Assembly: GCA_964416905.1 (NCBI GenBank)
Contig: CAYQFL010000001.1
Location: forward strand, 62,001 to 126,000
Source of the DNA: JASKKU01 sp964416905
GTDB taxonomy: Archaea; Nanobdellota; Nanobdellia; Woesearchaeales; JASKKU01
Length of the DNA: 64,000 bases
Direction of reading: 5' to 3'
Positions within the stretch are counted from its first letter, which is position 1. Every line of letters starts with the position of its first letter. The notes under the pieces were generated by a model that was given only the letters and a program-made list of their open reading frames with translations, did no database searches and was not told where the DNA came from. This document shows, in pieces, positions 24,031 to 32,269 of the stretch. Position numbers and translations under genes: made by a program.

Positions 24031-24867
24031 TTAATCCAAAGACAAGTATTCTCTCTTAAGCAACAGAGCATCTTCTTCAATATTCGGACTTTCGTTAATT
24101 AATACACCTTTAACATCAAAAAGCTTCATTGCTTTAAGCAAGTCCTTGTAATTAAAATCTGACTCCAATAAAGGCAGATGATTCTTCTCACCTTTTTCAG
24201 AATATTGAATCCCTGAAATGTGCATATGCATATCATGCAAAACGTCTTTACCAAGCTCCTGTTGAATTGTTTTAAACATCTCAACAAATTCTTCAAAAGT
24301 GTTGAATTTTCCATTATTCCTTGCATGGCAGTGAGCAAAATCAATGCAAGGCAGCACTAAATCGAGTTCCTTACTTAATCTTATCAACTCATTCAAATCG
24401 CCAAATTGTGTGGGTTTACCAGTAAGCTCTGGCCTAACCTGAACCTTAATGTTGTTTTCCTTAAGTTCGGAAACAATTCTCTGTAATGCGAGTTTTACTT
24501 GTTCGTAAACTTTCTCTTTCGGATCCTTCATATAATACGCTGCATGGAAAGTTATAGAATGTCCGCCGCACAAATACAGCTTATATGCTGTGTCTAAAAT
24601 TCTTTTAATACTCGCTTCAACTTTTTCAGGTTCTCTGGAATTCAAGTTGATATAATAAGGTGCGTGAGCCGTAAGCTTAAGCCCTAGCTTCTTAGCAACA
24701 TGATTAACTTCTTTAGCAAGATCATCACTCATTCGAACTCCTCTAACAAACTCGATCTCCATGCCATCTAAGCCCAATTCTTTCAATCGATACAATCCAT
24801 TTATAATTCCAGGTTTAGAACTTAAAGGAACCCCTGCAGTAAAAAAGTTGAGTCTATCAAAGAGCAT
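24031..24867 (-). CDS. nfo: Endonuclease IV-like AP endonuclease
   Basis: Cuts DNA 5' to abasic sites. The 278-residue TIM barrel carries the metal ligands seen in the family: His in LTAHAPYYINL, His in ITFHAAYYM, Glu in RPELTGKPTQFG, Asp and His in CIDFAHCHARN, His pair in DMHMHISG, and Glu in INESP. It is somewhat divergent from bacterial Nfo, so a related sugar-isomerase function cannot be fully excluded. It lies just upstream of polB in the same direction (39-base gap), suggesting a repair/replication unit. Confidence 0.87.
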   Translation of the reverse strand: MLFDRLNFFTAGVPLSSKPGIINGLYRLKELGLDGMEIEFVRGVRMSDDLAKEVNHVAKKLGLKLTAHAPYYINLNSREPEKVEASIKRILDTAYKLYLCGGHSITFHAAYYMKDPKEKVYEQVKLALQRIVSELKENNIKVQVRPELTGKPTQFGDLNELIRLSKELDLVLPCIDFAHCHARNNGKFNTFEEFVEMFKTIQQELGKDVLHDMHMHISGIQYSEKGEKNHLPLLESDFNYKDLLKAMKLFDVKGVLINESPNIEEDALLLKREYLSLD

Positions 24868-24976
24868 AGTCTTAAGAAAGTAGTTTTTGTATTTAATACT
24901 TTTCTTAATTTCACAATTAAAGCAACTTGGAGAATCAGTAAAATTTAAAAAGAAATATTCAAAACCTTATCATTAC

Positions 24977-25083
24977 GCCGAGGTCGCATAGCCTGGTCAG
25001 TGCGGAGGATTGCTAATCCTCTGTCCTTTGGACACGGGGGTTCAAAACGCTCAACAAGGGGTGTGAAAATCCCCCCCTCGGCG
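24977..25083 (+). tRNA. tRNA-Ser (GCU) with a 23-nt intron in the T-loop
   Basis: Acceptor GCCGAGG pairs with CCTCGGC, discriminator G73. The anticodon arm is GAGGA-TTGCTAA-TCCTC (anticodon GCT) and there is a long variable arm TGTCC-TTT-GGACA, as expected for serine. The T-stem is GGGGG/CCCCC, but the T-loop is interrupted: TTCAAA, 23 extra bases, then T. Removing the insert gives the canonical loop TTCAAAT. CCA is not encoded. Confidence 0.95.
25047..25069 (+). other. tRNA-Ser intron at position 59/60 with bulge-helix-bulge
   Basis: The outer helix is the T-stem (25036-25040 with 25071-25075). The central 4-bp helix is TTCA (25041-25044) with TGAA (25064-25067). The two 3-nt bulges are AAA (25045-25047) and AAT (25068-25070). 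The inner helix CGCTC (25048-25052) pairs with GGGTG (25059-25063) and closes a six-base loop. Cutting each bulge after its second base removes exactly 25047-25069 and restores the normal T-loop. Confidence 0.9.
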
Positions 25084-25173
25084 TACCCGTCTTTTTCTCA
25101 GAAAACGAGCAGGATAAAAACTAAAGAATGCAATAAAAAAGCTTTTAAAAAAAGCTGAAAACCTAAACATATT

Positions 25174-25842
25174 ATGAAAGCCTTAAAAACATCATTTAAT
25201 GGAAATCCTAATGTAGGTTCATTGTTATTTGTTAACAACAAATTTGGTATAATCTCTCCGAGATACTTCAAGAAGTATAAACGGGATTTAGAAGAAACCT
25301 TCAGTGTACCTTTTTATTCATTAACCATTTCTGGCACAGATCTTTTAGGCATATTTATTGCAGGAAATGACGATTTTATGATAATCCCTGAAATTGCGTT
25401 CAAAGAAGAAATTGAAATGCTAAAGGAAATCTGCAAAAAACACGAAACAGGGATAATAATTAGCAATGACAAGGCTACTGCGTTAGGGAACCTAATATTA
25501 ATGAACAAGAACTCAATAATACTCTCGCAAGAGGTTAACGAAAAAACTGTCAAACAAATACTAGAAAAAACTAAACTAAAAGGAGTCCATTTAAGCCAAG
25601 ACCTTTTAATCGGTTCTCTTGCCAGAATAAATAATCAAAAAGGTATTGTTAGTCCTTTAATTGATGAGGAACAAACAAGTTTAATCCAAGAAACTTTAAA
25701 GATTGAAACCGTTCAAATGACTACAAACTTCGGTAACAATTTCATAAGTTCAGGTATTGCATTAAATGATTCTGGCTATATTGTTGGTAACTTGTGTTCC
25801 CCTGTTGAATTGTACGAGATTGACCAATTCTTAAGAGAATGA
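25174..25842 (+). CDS. eif6: Translation initiation/anti-association factor aIF6
   Basis: The 222-residue protein is built from repeated pentein units typical of aIF6. It begins LKTSFNGNPNVGSLLFVNNK and has repeated segments such as GIFIAGNDDFMIIP, AVTNDKATALGN-like SNDKATALGNLILMN, and GIVSPLIDEEQ. It binds the 50S subunit and prevents early subunit joining. TTTTAAAA at about 25141-25150 lies 28 bases before the ATG, indicating a leaderless transcript. Its stop overlaps the prefoldin start (ATGA). The usual neighbours L31e/L39e upstream and L18Ae downstream are missing. Confidence 0.92.
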   Translation: MKALKTSFNGNPNVGSLLFVNNKFGIISPRYFKKYKRDLEETFSVPFYSLTISGTDLLGIFIAGNDDFMIIPEIAFKEEIEMLKEICKKHETGIIISNDKATALGNLILMNKNSIILSQEVNEKTVKQILEKTKLKGVHLSQDLLIGSLARINNQKGIVSPLIDEEQTSLIQETLKIETVQMTTNFGNNFISSGIALNDSGYIVGNLCSPVELYEIDQFLRE

Positions 25843-26216
25843 AAAACGAAACAAATGCAAAAGAGGAGTATTATTTCAATCTTATTAATCAACTTCAAGA
25901 AGAATATAATCAAGTTGTAGATAGCTTAAACGAAGTGAATTATTCAATTTATTGTCTTGAAGAGTTACAAAACGTAAAAGACGAAAAAGAGGTCTTATTC
26001 CCTGTTTTAAACGGCATATTGATTGAAGGAAAGATTAACAAAATCAACTCTGTAAAAATGAATGTTGGTGCAGGAGTAATTGTAACAAAAAGTGTTGAAG
26101 AAGCAATAGATTTCTTAAAAGAGAAACAAAAAAAGTTAATAGCTGGTGCAGAAGAAATCAAAACTCAAATTGATGCAATTATTCCGTTAATTGAAAATCA
26201 AAGCAATCGTGATTAA
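25839..26216 (+). CDS. pfdA: Prefoldin alpha subunit
   Basis: The 125-residue protein has N- and C-terminal coiled-coil helices around a small beta hairpin (VLFPVLNGILIEGKI, NVGAGVIVTKSVEEAIDFL), the standard prefoldin alpha plan. Prefoldin passes unfolded proteins to the chaperonin. The start codon overlaps the aIF6 stop by 4 bases and ftsY follows 2 bases after the stop. The order aIF6-pfdA-ftsY is conserved in archaea. Confidence 0.92.
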   Translation: MKNETNAKEEYYFNLINQLQEEYNQVVDSLNEVNYSIYCLEELQNVKDEKEVLFPVLNGILIEGKINKINSVKMNVGAGVIVTKSVEEAIDFLKEKQKKLIAGAEEIKTQIDAIIPLIENQSNRD

Positions 26217-26218
26217 AA

Positions 26219-27316
26219 ATGTTCAAGTTATTCAAAAAAAAGATTAAGGATAGCCTAAAAGCTTTCTCAAAGAAAGTTGAGGAAGAAGCAGAGCCTGTTA
26301 ACGAACCAGAGTTAACAGAAGAAACAAAAGAGGAAAGCACAAAATCCAAAGGATTAAATGTTGAGCAAGAAGAAAGTGTTGAAGAGATTGAAGAAACTGA
26401 GCAAAAAGAAAGTTCTGATAAACAAAAAGATGAACGTAAAAAAGGTTTCTTCTCAAAGATAAAAGAAGGTTTCCAAAAAACAAAAATTAGTGAAGATAAG
26501 TTTGAAGACCTTTTCTTTGACCTGGAATTAGTGCTCTTAGAGAACAATGTAGCTTTAGAAGTGGTTGAAAAAATAAAAGAGGAACTTAAGGATAAAATAG
26601 TTAATAAACCTATTGAAAGGAGAAAGTTAAGCCAGACTATAGAGGACACTTTAAAGAATGCAATTGATGAAGTTCTAAGTTTTGAACCAATAAATTTAAT
26701 TGAAAAGATTAAGAATTCTGAAAAGCCTTTCAAAATAGCTTTTTTCGGAATCAACGGTTCAGGTAAAACTACTACCATCGCTAAAGTTGCAGCCTTGTTA
26801 AAAAAGAATAACTTATCATGTATACTTGCAGCTTCAGATACGTTCAGAGCTGCTGCTATAGACCAGTTAGAAGAACATGCCAAAAACCTTAACATAAAAC
26901 TTATCAAACACCAATATGGCTCAGACCCAACAGCTGTAGCTTTTGACGCAGTCAATTATGCTAAATCAAAAAACATAGACGTCGTACTAATAGACACGGC
27001 AGGAAGGTTACATTCAAACAAGAACCTTATGGATGAATTAAAGAAACTAAAAAGAGTAATTAAACCTGATTTAAACATATTTGTCGGCGAAAGCATAACT
27101 GGTAACGATTGTATCGAACAGGTTAAAAAATTCGATGAAGAAATTGGTATAGATGCAATTATTTTAACAAAGAGCGATGTTGATGAAAAAGGCGGTACAG
27201 CCATCTCAGTATCTTACATAACGGGTAAACCAATTCTGTTCCTAGGCACAGGCCAAGGTTATTCTGATCTAAAAGAATTTAACAAGCAAGAAATTCTTGA
27301 GAGTTTATGGGCTTAA
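26219..27316 (+). CDS. ftsY: Signal recognition particle receptor FtsY
   Basis: SRP GTPase of 365 residues. An acidic, low-complexity A-domain (residues 15-75) is followed by the N helical bundle and the G domain with G1 (GINGSGKTTTIAK), the insertion-box DTFRAAAIDQLEEHA, G3 (IDTAGR), G4 (TKSDVDEKGG) and the closing GTGQGYSDL. It works with SRP54 to dock ribosomes at the membrane. It is co-transcribed with pfdA and ends tail to tail with a 4-base overlap on the minus-strand gene at 27313. Confidence 0.95.
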   Translation: MFKLFKKKIKDSLKAFSKKVEEEAEPVNEPELTEETKEESTKSKGLNVEQEESVEEIEETEQKESSDKQKDERKKGFFSKIKEGFQKTKISEDKFEDLFFDLELVLLENNVALEVVEKIKEELKDKIVNKPIERRKLSQTIEDTLKNAIDEVLSFEPINLIEKIKNSEKPFKIAFFGINGSGKTTTIAKVAALLKKNNLSCILAASDTFRAAAIDQLEEHAKNLNIKLIKHQYGSDPTAVAFDAVNYAKSKNIDVVLIDTAGRLHSNKNLMDELKKLKRVIKPDLNIFVGESITGNDCIEQVKKFDEEIGIDAIILTKSDVDEKGGTAISVSYITGKPILFLGTGQGYSDLKEFNKQEILESLWA

Positions 27317-27837
27317 GGTTTTAGATGAGTTGCATGAAAACCTTTCATAAACAATGTAAATTTATTAGAGTTGTAGTTTAATCGAATGTCTCCTTGTTCA
27401 ATCAATTTGTGTATCAATCCTAAGTTATCTACATCTTGAATTATATTAACCAAAGTCTTGCCTTTCAGATAGATTACTAAATCAGGATCATCAAAAGTCG
27501 CTTCTTCACCAACCTTAAAAAAATTGGAAGTGAAAGTAGCGTAAAAAACCTGATTAGAATCAAAAATCACAAGCTTAACTTTAGCAGGTTGCAAATCAAA
27601 AAGATTACTGTGTAATTTATAGAACTTTAAACCCTTAAAAAAATACTCTATGTGCTCTAATTCAAAATAAGGGATTCCTTCTTCAACTTTGATTGGAGGC
27701 AGATCAAGATAATCGGGCTGAGCTTGCTGATGTATTGAGAATCCTGCAACTAAAATAAATAAAATAAAAATCGATAAAACCGACAACAAAAAAACCTGCA
27801 AAATTGGGCTTTTAGTTTTATGTTTCTTAGATGGCAT
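27313..27837 (-). CDS. Membrane-anchored protein of unknown function
   Basis: The 174-residue protein has a basic N-terminus and one membrane helix (about 11-33), then a beta-rich extracytoplasmic domain (KLVIFDSNQVFYATFTSN, DPDLVIYLKGKTLVNII) ending in an alpha/beta unit (LIEQGDIRLNYNSNKFTLF). No family is recognised. Its start overlaps rpoK by 11 bases, so it is the last gene of the SBDS-exosome-rpoK operon, possibly carried along rather than functionally linked. Confidence 0.6.
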   Translation of the reverse strand: MPSKKHKTKSPILQVFLLSVLSIFILFILVAGFSIHQQAQPDYLDLPPIKVEEGIPYFELEHIEYFFKGLKFYKLHSNLFDLQPAKVKLVIFDSNQVFYATFTSNFFKVGEEATFDDPDLVIYLKGKTLVNIIQDVDNLGLIHKLIEQGDIRLNYNSNKFTLFMKGFHATHLKP

Positions 27838-28024
27838 TTGACTTTACTTTGAAAGGAAGTAGCCCTTTCTCAAATTCCATTTTTGCAATCTTTGCTGGGT
27901 CATAATTTATCTTTTTCAAATCTTCTTCTGAAAGTTTTATCAACATTGGTGCGCCCATTGAGAGCTGCAAGGTTCTAGCACCTAGAATTCTTGCAACTTC
28001 AAATCGTGTATACTTTCTTTTCAT
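27827..28024 (-). CDS. rpoK: RNA polymerase subunit RpoK (Rpo6, RPB6-like)
   Basis: The 65-residue protein has the conserved core RFEVARILGARTLQLSMGAP and the C-terminal EFEKGLLPFKV-like end (MEFEKGLLPFKVK). It supports assembly of the polymerase around Rpo1. The ATG overlaps the rrp42 stop (ATGA) and is preceded by a GGGGTGA ribosome binding site, showing coupled translation. Confidence 0.92.
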   Translation of the reverse strand: MKRKYTRFEVARILGARTLQLSMGAPMLIKLSEEDLKKINYDPAKIAKMEFEKGLLPFKVKSNAI

Positions 28025-28809
28025 TGGGTCACCCCCTTAGCAATCTTAAGCAATTCCTCAAACTTTTCTTTTGAAAGAACCAGCATCTTTTCAATATCTT
28101 CTTTCTTCAATGGATAATCTCCGCCTTTTTGTATGGCACAGATTTTTCCGTCATCTCTTCTAGTTAAAGTTAGCCTTGCCTCTGCCAACTCAAACTCTTC
28201 AACAATTGGGTCAATGAAAAGATATTTATCTATCTTAAATACTGTCGTCGGAAGAACTATGTGCTTAATTGGCAACTTCTCATCAGTCAACTCATGATAA
28301 TCAACCTTGTCATCAACAACTTTTGGGAATCTTGCATTCATTAAAGCCAGCATAGCTGCAAATCCTGCTACATCAATCAGGTTACCATCATCATTAATAA
28401 CAACAATGTCAACGCTAACATTCCAAACTGCTTCACCTTCTTTAATACAAAGCTTCTCAAAATCTAATGCTGGAGCTTCCCTTAAACCTCTATCAACAAC
28501 TCTTGAAAACTCAACAGCGTCAATATCTGGAGGACCAGGCATATACTCTTCAGAAGCTAAAGGCGATAGAGACACTTCAACCATCAGGTTACCTTTATTA
28601 GGTGTATCGGGATATGGTTGATCTATCGAAAGCTTAACTCCTGCAATTACATGAGTACCTCCAAACTTTACAGATGCTGAGCCTTCAGCAGTTTTTACCA
28701 CATTAAGTTCATACTCAATATTTCTATAATCAGTCAATCCTCGACCATCATAACGAAGATTATTTTCAAAATACCTTAAAATATGATGTGCCTCATCATT
28801 TCCTCTCAT
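28021..28809 (-). CDS. rrp42: Exosome subunit Rrp42
   Basis: RNase PH-fold, structurally required but normally non-catalytic partner of Rrp41 in the archaeal exosome ring. Recognisable segments are RYDGRGLTDYRNIEYEL, VEVSLSPLASEEYMPGPPD, VDRGLREAPALDFEKLCI, and DVAGFAAMLALMNARFP. A GTG at 28818 is in frame, but the ATG at 28809 has AGGTGA five bases upstream and is preferred. It overlaps rrp41 by 14 bases and rpoK by 4. Confidence 0.93.
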   Translation of the reverse strand: MRGNDEAHHILRYFENNLRYDGRGLTDYRNIEYELNVVKTAEGSASVKFGGTHVIAGVKLSIDQPYPDTPNKGNLMVEVSLSPLASEEYMPGPPDIDAVEFSRVVDRGLREAPALDFEKLCIKEGEAVWNVSVDIVVINDDGNLIDVAGFAAMLALMNARFPKVVDDKVDYHELTDEKLPIKHIVLPTTVFKIDKYLFIDPIVEEFELAEARLTLTRRDDGKICAIQKGGDYPLKKEDIEKMLVLSKEKFEELLKIAKGVTQ

Positions 28810-29518
28810 TGGAATCACCTACCTTCTTAAATTTCTCAAGTAAAGCCTGTTTTTGGACTTCATAAACCTTTAAAGCAGCATCTCTTGCAAGATCCACTAA
28901 CTTAATCAAATTCTCGTCATCAATAATTCCGTCCATCTGAAGAAGAGATACTTCACCGGTATTATGTATAAAAGCGAAAGGTATATCTGAAACCTCTCCT
29001 TCAAAAGCTTCCTCTTCATATCTTAAATCTACAAGCAACTTGTCATCAACTTTGCCTACAGCTACAGCACTCACTAAATCTTTCATAGGGATACCCGCAT
29101 CCGCTAAGGCTAAGGCCGCTGCAGTAATGCCTGCACACCTGGATCCTGCATCAGTTTGCGGCAATTCTATAAATACATCCACAACCGAATTAGGAAAATG
29201 ATCTAAAAGTACTACAGGCAATAATGCCTTTTCAGTTACCATTGAAATCTCTTTAGACCTTCTATTGCCTCCAGGTCTTATCCTTTCTCCAACACCTGAG
29301 AAGGGCAACATATTATAATTACATCTCAAAACTCCTTTCTTAGGATTTTGCTTAAATCTTGGAACTAACTCTCTTGGACCGTAAACTGCTGCATAAGCAA
29401 CAGTGTCGCCCATTCTAAAATAAGCACTACCATCAGCTTTTTCAATCACGCCTACTTTGGCTTCCATAGGCCTAAGGTCTAAAAGGCCTCGTCCATCAAC
29501 TCTTTTATCAAAACTCAT
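28796..29518 (-). CDS. rrp41: Exosome catalytic subunit Rrp41
   Basis: Phosphorolytic 3'-5' exoribonuclease subunit of the RNase PH family, 240 residues. It has the RNA-binding Arg pair region (VRPGGNRRSKEISMVTEKAL-like, IRPGGNRRSKEI), the phosphate site DAGSRCAGITAAALALADAG and the catalytic acid region VGKVDDKLLVDLRYEEE. It lies between rrp4 and rrp42 with tight spacing, the classic archaeal exosome superoperon. Confidence 0.94.
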   Translation of the reverse strand: MSFDKRVDGRGLLDLRPMEAKVGVIEKADGSAYFRMGDTVAYAAVYGPRELVPRFKQNPKKGVLRCNYNMLPFSGVGERIRPGGNRRSKEISMVTEKALLPVVLLDHFPNSVVDVFIELPQTDAGSRCAGITAAALALADAGIPMKDLVSAVAVGKVDDKLLVDLRYEEEAFEGEVSDIPFAFIHNTGEVSLLQMDGIIDDENLIKLVDLARDAALKVYEVQKQALLEKFKKVGDSNERK

Positions 29519-29522
29519 ATGA

Positions 29523-30221
29523 TCACCCCAATTTTTGACCTGTTTCTTTCTCTAAGAATTCTTTAACTCTGTCCGTTAAACCAGAGGTATGAGCTTCCTC
29601 ATCTATCTTTTTTATGACTTTTGTCAACAAAAGCTCCTGGTTAGGTTTACCATCAATCCAGATGTAACCGTTCTTTCCAACATAAATTTTACACTGAGTA
29701 GCTTTCTTAAGCATAGTAATCATTGACGCATTCTTACCAATTATCCTGGGCACTTTCACAGGAGGAAATTTAATTATTCTTCCACCAACAAGTTTTGTTA
29801 AACCTTTGTCCCTAAGAGTTAAATCAATCAACATCTGAGATGTAACTCTTGAAATCTTTGCAAAAAGAACATCCCCGATATCAAAATACTTTGTCAAGTC
29901 TTCCCCTCGCTTAATAAACTCATTAACCGCATCCTTTATAGGCAGAACAGCACTATAAGCTCCCCCCAAATCAACTCTCCATCCAGAAACCAAGATATCA
30001 CTCACGACACCAACAACTGTGTCTCCTTCTCTTGGCACATACGATCCACTTAATGGGATCACTTTTATAACTCGTTTATTTATTTCAACAAGTCCTAATC
30101 TTTTAGAATAGACCTTGTCATCTTCTCGATATGCATCCCCAGTTGGCACAAAATCCATGCCTTCAGCAAGAAGCTGTCCTGGGATAACAATTTCTTTGTC
30201 TTTGACTTTTACTACACCCAT
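29523..30221 (-). CDS. rrp4: Exosome RNA-binding cap subunit Rrp4
   Basis: The 232-residue protein has an N-terminal domain, an S1 domain (VGVVSDILVSGWRVDLGGAY) and a C-terminal KH domain (VPRIIGKNASMITMLKKATQ). It caps the Rrp41/Rrp42 hexamer and feeds RNA into it. GAGGTGA lies 6 bases before the ATG, as expected inside an operon. It sits between SBDS and rrp41. Confidence 0.94.
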   Translation of the reverse strand: MGVVKVKDKEIVIPGQLLAEGMDFVPTGDAYREDDKVYSKRLGLVEINKRVIKVIPLSGSYVPREGDTVVGVVSDILVSGWRVDLGGAYSAVLPIKDAVNEFIKRGEDLTKYFDIGDVLFAKISRVTSQMLIDLTLRDKGLTKLVGGRIIKFPPVKVPRIIGKNASMITMLKKATQCKIYVGKNGYIWIDGKPNQELLLTKVIKKIDEEAHTSGLTDRVKEFLEKETGQKLG

Positions 30222-30258
30222 ATATTCACCTCTCTAAAATATAAACATAAAACCTAAA

Positions 30259-30975
30259 TCACTTTGACTCAAGAATTTTGACATCAACAGAACCATGAGT
30301 CAAATTATTCAACTTATCAATCACATCGTTGACTCGTCCAGCAGGAATAGTCATATTGCAAATGAAAGACCCGTCAGACAACCATTCCTCTTTGCCAAGC
30401 TCGCCTAATTCTTTCAAAACACCATAAACCTTAGCTGCATATGTTGAAGGTAGAGAAACTTGCAACACCTTTTTCTCAAACCTCAAAGGCATGATTATCT
30501 TAATCTTATTCACAACCTCGTTCAAGAGCGCATCTACTTTTTTAGTTAAATCTAGATGGATTTTAGCTTCTTTTATGGCTGCCTCAATTCTAGCAGGCGG
30601 TATTGGCAAACCTGTCCTTGGATCTATTGCATTCGTATGGATCAAATCAATTATTTGTTTTAGCTTTTTTTCTCTTATCTCTTCGCGTTGTTTTGTAGTA
30701 AGATGAATATCTCCTTCTTTGATAATTACTTTAGCTACTTCTTCTGGATCATCTGTTCCAAAAACCTCTTTCAAAACATGTTCAGAAGCAAGCAGTCCTT
30801 TATGAGCGTCTGAAAAAATATGCAAGCTCTTTACTGCATCCTCAACATCAACAGGTTCTCCTTGTTTAAGTTTAATAGCTAAATCCGGATCAATCACAAC
30901 CTCAAAAGTGTGTTCTCCTTTTTTTAACCTGGCCAGATTAAAACTGACCGAACCCTTTTCGGGATCAAAATTCAT
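30259..30975 (-). CDS. sbds: Ribosome maturation protein SBDS
   Basis: The 238-residue protein has the three SBDS domains: an N-terminal FYSH domain (EHTFEVVIDPDLAIKLKQGE, IFSDAHKGLLASEHVLKEVFG), a central helical domain (TTKQREEIREKKLKQIIDLI) and a C-terminal ferredoxin-like domain (VSLPSTYAAKVYGVLKEL). It helps remove aIF6/eIF6 from large subunits; aIF6 is also in this window. It heads the operon; a TTTAAA element at about 31003-31012 precedes the ATG. Confidence 0.93.
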   Translation of the reverse strand: MNFDPEKGSVSFNLARLKKGEHTFEVVIDPDLAIKLKQGEPVDVEDAVKSLHIFSDAHKGLLASEHVLKEVFGTDDPEEVAKVIIKEGDIHLTTKQREEIREKKLKQIIDLIHTNAIDPRTGLPIPPARIEAAIKEAKIHLDLTKKVDALLNEVVNKIKIIMPLRFEKKVLQVSLPSTYAAKVYGVLKELGELGKEEWLSDGSFICNMTIPAGRVNDVIDKLNNLTHGSVDVKILESK

Positions 30976-31042
30976 AGTATCACGACCAAAACTGCATATG
31001 CAGATTTAAAAAAATGATAAAATCAAAATGAATCAAAAATAT

Positions 31043-31756
31043 TTATTTTTTCAAGTAAGATTTTATCTTGTCTTTGCTAAGCAAAGTGTATTTCTTAGTA
31101 TTATCAACATAACCAACATCAATGCGTTTGATGTTAAACTTGTCCTTCAACAATCTCTTGAGTATGCTTAAACCTAAAGTTACAGCTTCATCAAAGGACA
31201 TATCCTTCTTGTATTCTTCTTGCAAGAGTTTATCAGCTTCCTCACTGAATTCACCAACGGCTTTCGCATAATATTTGAAATAGATGCCTGTAGGATCAGT
31301 TTCATACAACTGAGGACTAAAATCATAACCCGCTACTAAAAGGGATACTCCAAAAGGTCTTGCTGCACCTGATTGAGTATAATATTGCATTAAATCGCAC
31401 AAATCTCTTACAACTAAAAGCACATCTACTGGGTTACCATAATAAAGCTGATGTTGTTGAGCAAAAACCTGAGCTCTTGAAGCCAGAACTCTTGCATCTG
31501 AGATTATTCCGGAACCTGTAGCTAAAATGTGGTCTGAGATTACAAATATCTTTTCTACAGAATCTTCAATAACCAAATCATTAACTATTCGTTTATCAGC
31601 CAATAACACTACACCGCCTTTATAGACAATGCCTAAAGCTGTAGAACCTTGCATTACTGTTTTTTTCGCATATTCTACTTGTAACAATCTGCCATCAGGA
31701 CTAAAAAGAGTTATAGCCCTATCGTAACCCATCATTTGATGATCATTTAGATCCAT
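31043..31756 (-). CDS. psmA: Proteasome alpha subunit
   Basis: Outer-ring subunit of the 20S proteasome. The N-terminal gate region reads MMGYDRAITLFSPDGRLLQV and EYAKKTVMQGSTALGI, the alpha signature. The length of 237 residues is normal and it lacks a catalytic threonine, as expected. Its start overlaps the upstream pop5 gene by 14 bases, so they are co-transcribed; proteasome-RNase P/exosome linkage is typical of archaea. Confidence 0.95.
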   Translation of the reverse strand: MDLNDHQMMGYDRAITLFSPDGRLLQVEYAKKTVMQGSTALGIVYKGGVVLLADKRIVNDLVIEDSVEKIFVISDHILATGSGIISDARVLASRAQVFAQQHQLYYGNPVDVLLVVRDLCDLMQYYTQSGAARPFGVSLLVAGYDFSPQLYETDPTGIYFKYYAKAVGEFSEEADKLLQEEYKKDMSFDEAVTLGLSILKRLLKDKFNIKRIDVGYVDNTKKYTLLSKDKIKSYLKK

Positions 31757-32090
31757 TTAGTTTCACCTCTTGAATTCTCCGCTTAATCTTGAGCAAGCTG
31801 CCTGAAACAAGCAAACTTACGATCTGTACCTTTTGGTTATTTGCTTCATTTATAAAGATTATGGATGCCTTAAGAAGGTTTATGTATTTACGATTAACTT
31901 TCAGAACAAAGAAACTGCCTTTGCTTAAATTCTCAACAACCATAATACCCGAAATACCAAAAAGAAAATCGCCCGCAAAAGATTTAATCTTTGCTAAAAT
32001 CTCATTTCTAGACTCTTCCCAGGAAGAACCTCTTATTTGAAAAAGAACGTATCTCTTTTTTTCCCTCAAACTAGGTTTAAGAAGTTTCAT
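31743..32090 (-). CDS. rnp2: RNase P protein Pop5 (Rnp2)
   Basis: The 115-residue protein has the Pop5 start KPSLREKKRYVLFQIRG and the RRM-like core (FLFGISGIMVVENLSKGSFF, VLKVNRKYINLLKASIIFI). It is a subunit of archaeal RNase P, which trims tRNA 5' ends. TTTAAATA at 32114-32121 is 27-28 bases before the ATG, predicting a leaderless pop5-psmA transcript. Confidence 0.88.
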   Translation of the reverse strand: MKLLKPSLREKKRYVLFQIRGSSWEESRNEILAKIKSFAGDFLFGISGIMVVENLSKGSFFVLKVNRKYINLLKASIIFINEANNQKVQIVSLLVSGSLLKIKRRIQEVKLNGSK

Positions 32091-32154
32091 TAATACTTAG
32101 AATTCATGGAAAGTTTAAATAATTTTTGAGTTCTAAGGTTATTCACAGTTCGAA

Positions 32155-32268
32155 ATGCCTCGAACAACCATTTCTCAGTTAATAAAAAACAATAAATATA
32201 AAAAACTCCCGAATGAGAACATACCTTTCAATACGAGGTTAAATAGAATTAAACAAGGAGGAAATTAA
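32155..32268 (+). CDS. Small basic ORF, 37 residues
   Basis: An ATG at 32155 opens a 37-codon frame (start MPRTTISQLIKNNKYKK, end RLNRIKQGGN). It ends 1 base before the next gene's ATG and contains that gene's GGAGG ribosome binding site. It lies 34-41 bases downstream of the TATA element that faces pop5. The basic composition could suit an RNA-binding or leader peptide. The evidence is positional only, so it may be non-coding leader sequence. Confidence 0.4.
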   Translation: MPRTTISQLIKNNKYKKLPNENIPFNTRLNRIKQGGN

Positions 32269-32269
32269 A

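Noticed and set aside
25047..25069. The extra bases in tRNA-Ser as an assembly error or a pseudo-tRNA
   Set aside because: The insert forms a complete bulge-helix-bulge whose removal restores a perfect tRNA; chance error would not do this.
26179..26955. A 258-codon Ser/Leu-rich open frame on the minus strand across ftsY
   Set aside because: It is antisense to a clear SRP-GTPase gene and has the low-complexity Ser/Leu/Phe bias of a shadow frame.
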